Source: Bryobacter sp. (lineage in GTDB: Bacteria; Acidobacteriota; Terriglobia; Bryobacterales; Bryobacteraceae). From it: a DNA stretch of 64,000 bases. Made by a program: the position numbers and the translations under genes. Shown in pieces: positions 43,108 through 52,739 of the stretch (positions are counted from its first letter, which is position 1; each line of letters opens with the position of its first letter). The notes below the pieces were generated by a model. It made no database searches. It was given only the letters and a program-made list of their open reading frames with translations, and was not told the origin of the DNA. The stretch is taken from the NCBI GenBank assembly GCA_022843605.1, contig JALHNI010000008.1:21149-85148 (forward strand). Reading direction: 5' to 3'.

Positions 43108-44037
43108 ATGCGTTTGTTGTCTGCCGTCCTCTTCGCTTGTGTGGCCCACGCGGCCACGGTCCAGATCCTCGATAAAGATGGGCAAGTCCGCGAGGTCAAC
43201 ACCTCTCTGAAGGCGCTTCGCGTCGATGCCCGCTCCATCCCGCTTACCCAGATTCTCTCCGTGCACTCAGCCGAACCGGCCAGTGCCGGCGAAACGGCGC
43301 GGATCCAAAAAGCGCTGCCCTTGCTCGTCGCCGCGGACCAGAAAACCAGCGACCGCGTCCAGCGCGATGCCGCCACCGCGGATCTGGTCGCCATCGGCCT
43401 GCCCGTGCTCACCCCACTCTTGCTCACCTACAAAGATACTGACCAACATGAGCCCCGCCCGCTCTACCGGCTCTTTGAACGCATCATCCCCAGCCATGCC
43501 GACGGGCTCGATCGCTCCTTGAGCCTCATCCGGCTCACTAACGGCGAATCGATTCGCGGGAAGGTGCAGTCCTTCGACGAGGCCGGCCTCAATTGGGCCA
43601 ACATCCGCCGCCTCGCGGTGAAGCAGAAGTCCATTACCCGCCAGGTCTCCGTGCACTCGCTAATGCACTGCACCAGGATTGAGTGGTTCGACACCGGCAT
43701 CGGCTTGGCGGAGGGCTCGAAGATCGACTCCAGGGCCCATGGCTTCACGCGCCTCTCCTGGGAGACCGATGGTTGGGCCACCGATCCCAACGGGCTTCAA
43801 AAGCCAGGGCCCAACTACAAGACCAACCTCGTCGACGGCCAACCCTTCGGCGCGCTCGTCGGCCGCGTCGGAGCCGGCGAAATGTTCCTCCTCGGCAAGA
43901 TGGCTCTCAAGCAAGGCCTCGCCGCCGGCCGACTCCTGCTCGCCATCAACGACAACGCTCACTGGCAGAACAATCTCGGCAGTTACCACGTCCGCCTCAC
44001 CGCCACTGACGCCTATGACCTCGGCGATCCGCAGTAG
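43108..44037 (+). CDS. secreted protein with PA-IL (LecA)-like C-terminal domain
   Basis: 309 residues with a signal peptide (MRLLSAVLFACVAHAA). The middle holds an SH3-like strand pair typical of acidobacterial surface proteins (IRLTNGESIRGKVQSFDE). Residues ~215-305 look like a PA-IL (LecA)-type galactose-binding fold: GALVGRVGAGEMFLLGK and GRLLLAINDNAHWQNNLGSY, where the NDNxxxxNxG segment is the calcium/sugar loop. Probably binds galactosides outside the cell. It starts 18 bp after the metallohydrolase gene and likely shares its transcript. Confidence 0.75.
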   Translation: MRLLSAVLFACVAHAATVQILDKDGQVREVNTSLKALRVDARSIPLTQILSVHSAEPASAGETARIQKALPLLVAADQKTSDRVQRDAATADLVAIGLPVLTPLLLTYKDTDQHEPRPLYRLFERIIPSHADGLDRSLSLIRLTNGESIRGKVQSFDEAGLNWANIRRLAVKQKSITRQVSVHSLMHCTRIEWFDTGIGLAEGSKIDSRAHGFTRLSWETDGWATDPNGLQKPGPNYKTNLVDGQPFGALVGRVGAGEMFLLGKMALKQGLAAGRLLLAINDNAHWQNNLGSYHVRLTATDAYDLGDPQ

Positions 44038-44086
44038 GGCGGTCACTGCCATTTCAAAAGGGGGCAAGGGAACCATAAGCCATTCG

Positions 44087-44260
44087 ATTTCCTAAGTTTA
44101 GGAGAGTTGGCTCCGCGTCGGCCGCCCGGGATTTTTGGCGGCGTCTGCGATCCTGAATCAGGAGGACTTGTTGTGCGCGAATCCACCCGTTCAGACCAGC
44201 CGTAAACGAGTCAAACCGCTGGGAAAACTGGGAAATTGGGTTTGTTTCGTAAAATGGCGA
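44087..44260. repeat. structured intergenic element
   Basis: Three inverted repeats stand close together: CCTAAGTTTAGG (44091-44102), GCCGCC / GGCGGC (44121-44142, 10-nt loop) and TCCTGAATCAGGA (44151-44163). The stretch after them, up to about 44260, translates in reverse to phrases like YETNPISQF that I associate with widespread non-coding repeats in this group of bacteria. A dispersed repeat or MITE remnant is possible. Confidence 0.35.
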
Positions 44261-44288
44261 TTGGCAGGCCCCGCGGCGAGCATAGAAT
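44261..44288 (+). promoter_or_regulatory. promoter of the secreted DUF1080-like gene
   Basis: TTGGCA (44261-44266) and TAGAAT (44283-44288) are 16 bp apart. The -10 ends 6 nt before the ATG at 44295, so the transcript starts at or beside the start codon. The best-formed leaderless promoter in the window. Confidence 0.65.
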
Positions 44289-44294
44289 ATCCAC

Positions 44295-44900
44295 ATGCGC
44301 CGCCTCTTCTGCCTCGCCGCCGCCACCTGCCTCGTCTTCGCGGCCGATCTCCCGAAGTGGGAATCCGTGAAAGCTCTCGGCTACGAGTGGGAGGTGCCCG
44401 CCGCCGCCGATTGGCTCGCCGAACCCAGCCTTCTCGAGATGCTGAAAATCGGCCCCGCTAAGCCGGAACCGCGCCGGCCAATGCAGTATGCGCTCGCAAA
44501 GACGAAGCCTTTCAAGAAAGTCACCCTGGAAGTCGACGTGAAGCGCACCGCGGGCAAGTCGCTCATCCTGGTCTACAACTGGCAGGATGCCGCCCACTTC
44601 AACTACGCCCACCTCTCGATTGACCGCGCCGATAAACAGATTGTTCACAACGGCATGTTTCACGTCTACGGGGGCGAGCGCGTCCGCATGAGCGGGAAAC
44701 TCGGTCCCGGCACGCTTCCCACCGAGGAGTGGACCAAGGTGAAGCTCATCGTCGAAGGCAGCCACGCCTGGATGGAGTTCGACGGCCAGAAACACCCTTC
44801 GCTGGAGGCTTACGATCTCAGCCTCACCGAGGGCCGCGTCGGCTTGGGCTCTTTTTTTGAGCGCGCCTCTTTCCGCAACCTGAAGATCAAGGGAGAATAG
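44295..44900 (+). CDS. secreted DUF1080-like (concanavalin-fold) protein
   Basis: 201 residues with a signal peptide (MRRLFCLAAATCLVFAAD). The rest is a beta-sandwich like one DUF1080 domain: KPFKKVTLEVDVKRTAGKSLILVYNW, then NYAHLSIDRADKQIVHNG, EEWTKVKLIVEG and GRVGLGSFFERASFRNLKI. It is shorter than the two-domain protein at 5482. Sugar binding or a 3-keto-glycoside role is possible. It is followed six bases later by a sugar-isomerase-like TIM barrel, and both may serve one sugar pathway. Confidence 0.75.
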   Translation: MRRLFCLAAATCLVFAADLPKWESVKALGYEWEVPAAADWLAEPSLLEMLKIGPAKPEPRRPMQYALAKTKPFKKVTLEVDVKRTAGKSLILVYNWQDAAHFNYAHLSIDRADKQIVHNGMFHVYGGERVRMSGKLGPGTLPTEEWTKVKLIVEGSHAWMEFDGQKHPSLEAYDLSLTEGRVGLGSFFERASFRNLKIKGE

Positions 44901-44906
44901 AGCCTC

Positions 44907-45821
44907 ATGCTCCAATTGGGATTCGTTAGCGCCATTCTGCCGGACCGCACGCTGGAAGAAGTCATCGGCTTCGCTGCCCGCGAGCGCTTTGATTGCGTAG
45001 AAGTGATGTGCTGGCCGCCCGGTAAAGCCGAGCGTCGCTATGCCGGGGTCACCCACATTGACGTCGTCGGCTTCACCAAGAACGACGCCGCCCGCATCAA
45101 TGACCTATGCGGCGAGGCTGGCGTCTTCATCAGCGGCCTGGGCTACTATCCCAACCCGCTCACCGCGGACCTGGCTGAAGCCAAGGTCTACACTGAGCAC
45201 ATCAAGAAGGTCATCAAAGCCGCGTCGTTGCTGGGCATCGGCGTCGTCAATACCTTCGTCGGCCGCGACCATACCAGGTCCATCGACGAGAACTGGCCGC
45301 GCTTCCTCAAAACCTGGCGTCCGCTCCTCAAGTTCGCCGCCGACCACGGCATCAAGATCGGCATCGAAAACTGCCCCATGTCCTTCTCCAAAGACGAGTG
45401 GCCCGGCGGCAAGAACCTCGCCGTTTCCCCAGCCGTCTGGCGTCGCATGTATCAGGACTTGCCCGACGAAAACTTCGGTCTCAACTTCGATCCCTCGCAC
45501 TTCATCCTGCAGCACATGGACTATCTGGCCCCCCTGCGCGAGTTCAAGAGCCGCCTCTTCCACATGCACGCCAAGGACGTCCGCATCGACATCGATCGCC
45601 GCAACGACGTCGGCGTCTTTGCGCACCCCAACCAGTTCCACACGCCCAAATTGCCCGGCATGGGCGACGTTAATTGGGGGCAGTTCTTCTCCGTGCTCAC
45701 CGAAGTTTATTCCGGCCCCGTTTGTGTAGAAGTCGAGGACCGTGCCTTTGAAGGCTCCCTCGCCGCTCGTGAAGCTTCGCTGCGCCACAGCCGCAACTAC
45801 CTGCGGCAATTTATCGCATGA
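44907..45821 (+). CDS. sugar phosphate isomerase/epimerase (TIM barrel)
   Basis: 304 residues of the AP-endonuclease-2/xylose-isomerase TIM-barrel family. Metal ligands can be seen in [12 protein letters not shown] (Glu), [13 protein letters not shown] (Asp/His), [10 protein letters not shown] (His/Asp) and [14 protein letters not shown] (Glu). Likely a divalent metal-dependent aldose-ketose or 3-keto-sugar isomerase. It starts 6 bp after the DUF1080-like gene. Its stop overlaps the nikR start as ATGA, a surprising link that suggests the metal may be nickel or that nikR rides along. Confidence 0.88.
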   Translation: MLQLGFVSAILPDRTLEEVIGFAARERFDCVEVMCWPPGKAERRYAGVTHIDVVGFTKNDAARINDLCGEAGVFISGLGYYPNPLTADLAEAKVYTEHIKKVIKAASLLGIGVVNTFVGRDHTRSIDENWPRFLKTWRPLLKFAADHGIKIGIENCPMSFSKDEWPGGKNLAVSPAVWRRMYQDLPDENFGLNFDPSHFILQHMDYLAPLREFKSRLFHMHAKDVRIDIDRRNDVGVFAHPNQFHTPKLPGMGDVNWGQFFSVLTEVYSGPVCVEVEDRAFEGSLAAREASLRHSRNYLRQFIA

Positions 45822-46225
45822 GCACCCTGGCCCGCATCGGTGTCGCGATTGATTCGGAGTTGCTCAGCGACTTCGACGCCTACCTGGACCGTCGCAAGTA
45901 CGCCAACCGCTCCGAAGGCTTTCGCGATCTCATCCGCGACGCATTGATCGGCGAAAAGACGGAGAAGCCGGATCAGCCGGCCGTGGGCACGCTTACGCTT
46001 GTCTACGACCATCACACTCGCAGCCTGAGCGAGAAACTCACCGCAATGCAGCACGATCATCAGGAACTGGTCGTCAGCACCCTGCACGTACACCTCGACC
46101 ACCACAATTGCCTCGAAGTGCTCGTCCTGCGCGGCTCCGCCGGCCAGATTCGCCACTTCGCCGAAGGCATCATCGCCACCAAAGGCGTACAGCACGGCCA
46201 ACTGGTGATCACCACCACCAGTTAG
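45818..46225 (+). CDS. nikR: nickel-responsive regulator NikR
   Basis: 135 residues. Ribbon-helix-helix N-terminus ([18 protein letters not shown]), and a C-terminal ACT-like domain. The nickel site is intact: His79, His90, His92 and Cys98 have the same 11-2-6 spacing as His76, His87, His89 and Cys95 of E. coli NikR. It represses nickel uptake genes when nickel is present. No nickel transporter or hydrogenase/urease gene is nearby; it is co-translated with the TIM-barrel gene. It converges with the next gene, overlapping 4 bp. Confidence 0.93.
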   Translation: MSTLARIGVAIDSELLSDFDAYLDRRKYANRSEGFRDLIRDALIGEKTEKPDQPAVGTLTLVYDHHTRSLSEKLTAMQHDHQELVVSTLHVHLDHHNCLEVLVLRGSAGQIRHFAEGIIATKGVQHGQLVITTTS

Positions 46226-49200
46226 CGTCCCCAAGCCCCCAGCGACTCTACATAAGCCGCCGATCCGTCCCGCAGCCAGCCATCGAGTTGCGCCGGCTCC
46301 TTCAACTGCTGGCCCCGAGGCCGAGGCACTACGACGAAACGGCTATCGAGCTCAGACAAAGCCGTCATGTCGCCCCAGAGCTTCTCCCACTGGGCTACTG
46401 GATAAATGTCTTCCTGGCCCTTGCCCCAGCGCTTCTTGACGTCCTTTAGAGTCAGGTAAGTGGGCATGCGCGCGGCCAAGCGGCGCACTGCGGCCCGCAC
46501 CTTCTCGGCGTCGCCCAGTTCGGAGGCCTGCAGGCCGAACGCCTTGAGCAGAGCCGGCACACTCACCCAGGTGGTGAGCGAGTTGTAGAACGAGAGCTCG
46601 AACTCGAGCTCTTCCTGGGGCAAGGCGAGCCCCTCAACTAACCGGGCGCGCCCGTCCACTTTCGCCAGACCGCCGCCACGGTCTTCAATGAAGCGCGGGA
46701 TCACTTCGGTGGTGAGCGCGGCGCCGGACTCGAGATGCCAGCCCAGCAGCCCCGGATCCACCGCGGCGCCCAGCGTATCGATGTTGTGCACCAGCAGGGT
46801 GCTCAAATGCGGGCGCTGCTCCAGCAGTTGCTTCAGCGTGCCGTTCAGCAGGAGATTCGCAATCTCGTACCAATGCCCCACCGGATGCAGGCACTGCAGC
46901 GGCAGATTGTCGATATAGTCCGATGCCTCGCCCGACGACTTTGCCCAGCCGATCAGCGCGGTGCGGACGCTCGCCCGCATTTTTTGCTGACGCTCGTCCA
47001 ACTGCTGCTGCCGGCTCTCTTCCCAGGCGAACCTCAGGTCGCGCTCCGTCGGAACCATGCGCAAACCGATGCTGCGCCCCTCGGACAACAACAGCGGCCC
47101 CTCATACTCATGGCGCGCCCGCTGAATGCCCGGATGCGTGAGATAGCTTGTCGTAAAGACATGCGGCAACAAGGTCTCGTGGTCCAGATTCACCCGCCGG
47201 CTCTTGGCCAGATGCACTTCGACGAAGTCGCGATGACGGCCAGCGATCTTGGCAAAGGGATTCAGCGCCTTCACCACGCCGGCACCCTTGGTCCAGCGGG
47301 TACCCAAGCCTCCGGCCAGGGTCACGACGGCCACGGCGCCGTCGCGCAGAGCCGCTTCGCCGCGATTGATGTGCGCGCCGGTGATGTCGCGCGCCGCGTC
47401 GGCGATCTCCGCAGCGTCGACGTCAGAGAGAGTCGCACTGAGTGGCAAGCGGTTCTGCGCCAAGCCGATCCGCCCTTGCTTCATCTCCTGCCGGATCAGC
47501 TCATGCTGCTCGCGGTCGAACCCATAGCGCTCCAGCAACTCGGGCAACGCCTCGCCCGCGCCCGCCGTCGCGCGGCGCATTGGCATCAGCGTATCGAACA
47601 GGACGCGCGGCATTGAGGAGAAGCCGTCAGTCTGGCGCGCGGCTTCGCTCAAACGCTCCAGTTCCGCCCGTCGGGCCGGGGTCAACGTCCGTGGATCCAG
47701 CCTTAACAAAGCGGGCGCCAGCAAGCTGTAGTAACCCGGTGGCATGAGGGCCTGCTGATCGCGCAGAAGTTCACTGCGCGTGCCGTCCTCGTTGATCGCA
47801 AAGTTGTACACGACAGGCTCCATGGCAAACGGCACCGCCGCCTCGAGCTCGCGCTTCGTCTCCCGCAAGATCTCCTGTAGACGCACGAGTGCGCGCGCCT
47901 TCAACTCCGGCGCGAACATGAAGCCCATGCCGCCGCCGGCCATTCCGCCCAGCATCCAGAAGCCCCAGAAGCCTTCACCGAACTCCGCCCGGGTCCTTGC
48001 GATCACCCGCTCGGTGAAGGCATTGGTCGCCCAGGGAATAATCTCCTGGAGCGGCCCAAAGAAATTCCGTTCCGTCGCCGCGCCGAGGGCGGGGATGTCA
48101 CCCGCGCGCAACGCGGCCAGGACGTCTTCCAGGACGCTGATCGCATCCTGGCGAGCCTTCCATTCGCGTTCACTGCGCAGCAGATACTTCTCGGTCACCA
48201 TTTCGAGCACGGGCCCGACGTCCTGCGCCATGCCCCCGTGAACCAGCACCAGGCTGCCTTCAAGCTTGCGCCGGGTATCGTCCGTGACGGAATCGCGATC
48301 GAGCACCTTGTGGCGCGGCAACAAACAGCCCCGGCTGATGCCGTACTCCAGGTCGCCCTCGGTGGCGACTTGTCCTTCGATCAGCTTCATACCCGGCCAC
48401 ACACCACCGGAGTCCTGCCAGCCACCGCCAGAGCCGCCGAGCCATTCGCCCAGAATGGCGCGCGCCGCCACCAGCCTCCGGTCGTCTTCCGCCAAAGTCC
48501 CGGTCAAGGTGCGCGTCTGCCCGGTCGCCCGCATCGCCACCGCGATCAGCGAAGCCAGCAGATTCGTCGACACGGCCAACCGCGAACCCTTCGGAATGTC
48601 ATTCACCTGGCTGGCAATCTCCAAGCCGTAGCCGGCGCGGCCCGTGAGCTTCTCCAGGAGCAACTCGAGGGGTTGATCCGCTCCTTCGAGTCCCGGCGGC
48701 ACCAGACCGCTGGCGATCACCGCGGCCTTTAACAAACCAAGATAGTCTTCCCCGAAATTGAAGACCTCGCGCAGCGTGGTGACGTCGGCCGACGCTCCCA
48801 GATCGATGCTGGTTAGCCGCAGTACCGGCTCGTCGATCACGCGGAGAAAGGCTTCCACCGGCGGCTTCGCCTCGCCGCGAACGGCCAGATCGACCGAGAT
48901 ATTCAGGACGCGAGCGCCCTCGGGATAGTCCATACCGAGGAAGAAGATGTCGCTCCAGCCGCTATGCGTCAAATCCATGCGGACTGGCGTGGTCTCGTGC
49001 AACAGCGGGAAGCCGGGCTCCAGCAGTTCCGGCCGCAAGCGCAGCGGATAGTCGAGCGGATGACCGCAGCGGAACATCCACTGGTTGCCCCGCACGCTCT
49101 TCACGCTACGCCGGACTTGGTCGGCCAGGGTCTGAAAGGCCTGCCGTTGATAGGCCATACCCAGGGCACTCGAAACCGGAGCGCTGGTGGGTTCCCGCAA

Positions 49201-49497
49201 AAAAACCTGGATCGCCTCTTCGAAACGGCGGTCCAGCAGATGCTCGACGCCGGTGCCGGGAATCAGCGCCTGCTGCGGCACACCGGCTTTGCCGGGCAGA
49301 TAGAACCGGTGAATCGCGTAAAGAAAGAAGAGCGCCCGCACGCGGACGTAAAGGCTCTCGTGTCGATGCCGCAACGCCTCGATCGCTGCCGCTTCTTCCA
49401 GCAGCATCGCCGCCGTGGCTTGTTCGGCGAAGCTCTCCAGTGCACAGTCGCGGACGTTCGGGTCGGCGGAGGTAAGAATCTCTTCGAGCACCGTCAT
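46222..49497 (-). CDS. GHMP kinase-UDP-sugar pyrophosphorylase fusion
   Basis: 1091 residues. N-terminal ~65 residues are a helical HEAT-like cap. A GHMP-kinase domain spans about 170-540: [20 protein letters not shown] matches the fucokinase start, [20 protein letters not shown] the middle and [13 protein letters not shown] the end. The usual PxGSGLGTSS phosphate loop is altered to [16 protein letters not shown], so activity is uncertain. A UDPGP domain (about 720-1091) has a normal AGGLGTRW and a Lys-containing KALNPF. The layout resembles fucokinase/GDP-fucose pyrophosphorylase (FKP), but with a UDPGP half: it would make a UDP-sugar from a free sugar. Start overlaps the upstream nucleotidyltransferase stop by 4 bp. 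Confidence 0.75.
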   Translation of the reverse strand: MTVLEEILTSADPNVRDCALESFAEQATAAMLLEEAAAIEALRHRHESLYVRVRALFFLYAIHRFYLPGKAGVPQQALIPGTGVEHLLDRRFEEAIQVFLREPTSAPVSSALGMAYQRQAFQTLADQVRRSVKSVRGNQWMFRCGHPLDYPLRLRPELLEPGFPLLHETTPVRMDLTHSGWSDIFFLGMDYPEGARVLNISVDLAVRGEAKPPVEAFLRVIDEPVLRLTSIDLGASADVTTLREVFNFGEDYLGLLKAAVIASGLVPPGLEGADQPLELLLEKLTGRAGYGLEIASQVNDIPKGSRLAVSTNLLASLIAVAMRATGQTRTLTGTLAEDDRRLVAARAILGEWLGGSGGGWQDSGGVWPGMKLIEGQVATEGDLEYGISRGCLLPRHKVLDRDSVTDDTRRKLEGSLVLVHGGMAQDVGPVLEMVTEKYLLRSEREWKARQDAISVLEDVLAALRAGDIPALGAATERNFFGPLQEIIPWATNAFTERVIARTRAEFGEGFWGFWMLGGMAGGGMGFMFAPELKARALVRLQEILRETKRELEAAVPFAMEPVVYNFAINEDGTRSELLRDQQALMPPGYYSLLAPALLRLDPRTLTPARRAELERLSEAARQTDGFSSMPRVLFDTLMPMRRATAGAGEALPELLERYGFDREQHELIRQEMKQGRIGLAQNRLPLSATLSDVDAAEIADAARDITGAHINRGEAALRDGAVAVVTLAGGLGTRWTKGAGVVKALNPFAKIAGRHRDFVEVHLAKSRRVNLDHETLLPHVFTTSYLTHPGIQRARHEYEGPLLLSEGRSIGLRMVPTERDLRFAWEESRQQQLDERQQKMRASVRTALIGWAKSSGEASDYIDNLPLQCLHPVGHWYEIANLLLNGTLKQLLEQRPHLSTLLVHNIDTLGAAVDPGLLGWHLESGAALTTEVIPRFIEDRGGGLAKVDGRARLVEGLALPQEELEFELSFYNSLTTWVSVPALLKAFGLQASELGDAEKVRAAVRRLAARMPTYLTLKDVKKRWGKGQEDIYPVAQWEKLWGDMTALSELDSRFVVVPRPRGQQLKEPAQLDGWLRDGSAAYVESLGAWGR

Positions 49498-50318
49498 CCG
49501 CGCGTTACCGCCAGCAGTTCCACCAACCGCGCCAGGACATCCTCCCGGTCGCGCCCCGCCAGCGCCACCGCCATCTGCGCCGTCAACAAGCCATAGCGCA
49601 AGCCAAGGTCATAGCGGCGAGCGGGCAACTCCGCCGCCAGGTAAGTCCCTCGCCGCGCGAGTTCGGCCGACGCCTCCGCGAAGTTCTGTCCATTGGACGA
49701 CAGGATCTCCATGACGCTTGGCGGCAGAACATGCATGCCGAAGAAACAAAGGTAATGACCTGCCCGGAGGCCCGGCACCACCAGATGCTGTTCGGCTTCG
49801 GTCGGTGTGGGCTTCTCCAGCACGGACTGAATGCGGTAGAGCCCATCGCGGCCCGACAGCCGTTGGCCCCCAACTGCGCCAAAGTTCGTCAGGAAGCGCT
49901 CCGGCGTCGCCTGCACCGCGGAGACGGCGCAATCCTCGCTCGCCGCCAATTCGACCAGCTGTTTCGTTAACCCACCCGGGGCCAGTGTCGACACGAAGAG
50001 GTGATCGCTGACGCAATGGAAGAATGGCTCGCCGGCCGTGAAGTCGCGCGCGCAGGCAATCGCATCGCCATAACCGCGCGCCTCGGTCTGCACTAAAATC
50101 CGTACTCGTTCCCGGTGCTCGCCCGCCAGTTCCTGATAGGTGGCTTCGTCGCTTGGGGCTACGACGAGCCCCACTTCTTCGATGGGCCCGGTGAGTACTT
50201 CGTCGAGTAACGCCCGTAACACCGGCTTTTCCACGCCATCCCGGTCGATGATGGTCTGTAATGGAATCCCGCGCTGGCGCCGCCCCGCCGCGGTTACAAC
50301 TGCCTTGCGAACCTTCAT
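49494..50318 (-). CDS. nucleotidyltransferase-fold protein (GalU-like) with altered motif
   Basis: 274 residues. The fold and [10 protein letters not shown] (the usual Asp-containing active-site strand) and later NFGAVGG suggest a sugar-1-phosphate nucleotidyltransferase. The N-terminal signature is altered: [21 protein letters not shown] in place of GxGTRxxPxTK, so catalysis may be lost or the substrate changed. It could regulate the downstream fusion enzyme. ATGA overlap with that gene. Confidence 0.65.
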   Translation of the reverse strand: MKVRKAVVTAAGRRQRGIPLQTIIDRDGVEKPVLRALLDEVLTGPIEEVGLVVAPSDEATYQELAGEHRERVRILVQTEARGYGDAIACARDFTAGEPFFHCVSDHLFVSTLAPGGLTKQLVELAASEDCAVSAVQATPERFLTNFGAVGGQRLSGRDGLYRIQSVLEKPTPTEAEQHLVVPGLRAGHYLCFFGMHVLPPSVMEILSSNGQNFAEASAELARRGTYLAAELPARRYDLGLRYGLLTAQMAVALAGRDREDVLARLVELLAVTRG

Positions 50319-50390
50319 GTGTTCTCTCAGTCTATCGTCTGGAATGAGGCTCTTATGAAGGAATCGCCGTGGGCTGTTCGCGGCACGGAG

Positions 50391-52673
50391 CTACTCCCCG
50401 TAGAGGAGTACGGTGGATCGCAGATCGCCGGCCCGAATCTCGAACTCGTTGATACCGGGGACCAGTGAGAGCATCACCGTCACCAGCCAGAACCCGGGTT
50501 GTCCCTCCCGCACCGAGACGACCCGCCCCGTGACGCCATCGCGCGGAATCGCGGCGACTTCGGGGACCAAGGCGCCCGTCAAAAGACCGGCGGAATTGGT
50601 CACCTGGACGGCAAACTCGACACGTCCACCGGGGAGAGCGCTCTCCGAGGCCAGCAGAGGCGTGACGGTAGCCGGCTTCTCGCTAGCGACGCCATGCCAG
50701 TAGGGCACCCGAATCGCCTGTCCGGTCCGCTCACTCCGTGCGATTAACCAACCCTGATAGGGCCCTGGCTCCAGATTGCTGGCTTTCCAGGTGACATTCA
50801 CGGCAGCCCGTCCCTTGGGCTCCAGGGTAACGGCCTCCGCAGTGGTGGGGAGCGAAGTGCCATCGAGTGCTTCCAAAGTGAGAGTCAACCGGTCCGCCTC
50901 GTCCGCGAGATTGTCGAACGTCACGATCCGGGTGGCATCCACCGTGCCTGTAGAGGAGGAAAACGTCAGTGACACGGGATTCGCGGCAAGGACAGAGGTC
51001 GCCGCGGCTTCGAGATTCAGGACGCCGCTACCCGATTGCTGAGGGCGGACCACTTTGCCATCTCGTTCAATGGGGGCGGCCGTGTTCACCAGAAGGCTGC
51101 GATACTGCGCAACGGTCAGGCCGGGCCGCAGGGACTTAAGCGTCGCCGCCGCTCCGGCCACGATGGGAGCCGAGAAGCTGGTGCCGCCCAGCGTGTCGTA
51201 GCCAGTGGCCGCGTACATGTCGCCATTCGGAAACTTACTCTGCGTCGGCAAGTAGACGTCCTCTCCCACCGCCGACACATCCGGCCGGATCGCCAGATCG
51301 GGCGCGGGGCCACGCGACGAAAAGTAGGCCACTTGGTTCCCGTCCACGGGAACTGGACCGCTGCGGAATTCAAGTGTCGCCTGCAGCGTGCCTGCTTCCC
51401 TAAGTCTTTCTTTCAGCGCCAGCCCATCGGCATTGCTCAACATCAGGCCGGGCAACTTCGCGGCGCCGACCGCCATTTGGAGTGGTGCCTGACCGTCCAG
51501 ATGGTTGTAGACCAAAGCACCGACCGCACCCGCCGCCATTGCGTGGCCGAACTTCGCCTCGAAAGTACAAGTTCCTCGCGAGATAAAGGCGATTCGCCCA
51601 GTAAGCGCACCGCTGGAATAAGCCGAGCAGCCTTCCGGATTCTCCAGCGAACCCGTATCGAGCAAGGTGCCACTTACAGGATCGGTTTCCAGTGACTGGT
51701 CCGCCGCCAGGCCGACCAGCGGCGTGCCGCCTTCCACCTTGGCATTCGCGGCAAAAATGCGGTCGTTCAAGACTGCCCCGATTTGCAGCATGGCCTCGGT
51801 CGTCGAGACGGAGCTGATGGTGTTGGCGTCGGGACCGGTGTTGCCCGCCGCGCCGATCACAATAATGCCCGCCTTCTCCGCCCGTTCAATGGCCGAGGTA
51901 ATCGGCGCCAGGCCCACCCGCGCCGGGTAAGCGAAGCCGATGCTCAGGCTGATGACATCCATGCCATCGGAGATCGCGTCGTCGATGGCCAGCACCAGAG
52001 CATCGCTGGTCCAATAGCTACCGTCAGCGGTGGGACCAATCTTGTAGACACCCAATTGCGCAGCAGGCGCCGCACCCGAAACTGTCCCCAGCGGCGCGTT
52101 CTGCACGACGCCCGCCGCCGTCCCTGCCGTCGCCGTCCCGTGGCCGTCGCGATCCGCCCCTGAAGGCGCGCGCACTCCCTGAAGATCCTGGTAATTGCGC
52201 ACCACGATGATCTTGTTACCGGTCAACGGGCGATCAGATTCGGACCGTACCTTGGGGAAACCCTCCGGCACGGTCAAGTCCGTCGTCTGAAAGGCCGGGT
52301 GCGTCGCTTCGATCCCCGAATCCATGATGGCGATGCGCACACCGCGTCCGCCGTTCGTGGCGCCGCCGGACAAATTCCAGGCCGCGGGAATGCGGCTGCG
52401 CTCGAGCGCCCGATCCAGCACAAAAATACCTTGGATAACCGGATGGACGGCCTTCACCCCTGGTACTTGGCGCAGGCGAGTTTCGTCGCCGTCCCGCACC
52501 AATACCGCGTGGCGGCTCTCGCCGATCACCTCGGCACCCATGTCCCGCGCGGTGAGTGCCGCTCGCTGCGTCCCTTTGGCGGGTTCCTCCATCTCCACGA
52601 TGAAACGTCCAGGAACGATACCCTGTCCGAAAGCGAAAGAAACAAGCAAGAGAGCGAATGAGAGGCGAATCAA
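50391..52673 (-). CDS. secreted subtilisin-like serine protease (S8) with PA insert
   Basis: 760 residues with a TTG start, AAAGGA nine bases upstream and a signal peptide (MIRLSFALLLVSFAFGQ). Inhibitor-like propeptide, then Asp118 in RIAIMDSGIEATHP, His178 in DRDGHGTATAG, and Ser in GGTSFSAPIVAGAA. A PA domain is inserted between His and Ser (RIAFISRGTCTFEAKFGHAM). The C-terminal ~200 residues are beta-rich, FN3-like. Likely an extracellular protein degrader. It precedes another S8 protease of the same type on the same strand. Confidence 0.9.
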   Translation of the reverse strand: MIRLSFALLLVSFAFGQGIVPGRFIVEMEEPAKGTQRAALTARDMGAEVIGESRHAVLVRDGDETRLRQVPGVKAVHPVIQGIFVLDRALERSRIPAAWNLSGGATNGGRGVRIAIMDSGIEATHPAFQTTDLTVPEGFPKVRSESDRPLTGNKIIVVRNYQDLQGVRAPSGADRDGHGTATAGTAAGVVQNAPLGTVSGAAPAAQLGVYKIGPTADGSYWTSDALVLAIDDAISDGMDVISLSIGFAYPARVGLAPITSAIERAEKAGIIVIGAAGNTGPDANTISSVSTTEAMLQIGAVLNDRIFAANAKVEGGTPLVGLAADQSLETDPVSGTLLDTGSLENPEGCSAYSSGALTGRIAFISRGTCTFEAKFGHAMAAGAVGALVYNHLDGQAPLQMAVGAAKLPGLMLSNADGLALKERLREAGTLQATLEFRSGPVPVDGNQVAYFSSRGPAPDLAIRPDVSAVGEDVYLPTQSKFPNGDMYAATGYDTLGGTSFSAPIVAGAAATLKSLRPGLTVAQYRSLLVNTAAPIERDGKVVRPQQSGSGVLNLEAAATSVLAANPVSLTFSSSTGTVDATRIVTFDNLADEADRLTLTLEALDGTSLPTTAEAVTLEPKGRAAVNVTWKASNLEPGPYQGWLIARSERTGQAIRVPYWHGVASEKPATVTPLLASESALPGGRVEFAVQVTNSAGLLTGALVPEVAAIPRDGVTGRVVSVREGQPGFWLVTVMLSLVPGINEFEIRAGDLRSTVLLYGE

Positions 52674-52739
52674 GTAGATAAGTCCTTTGCGGGTTTGGAC
52701 GCGGGACCGGGCACGAAAGAAGTACAGATAAAGAAAACT

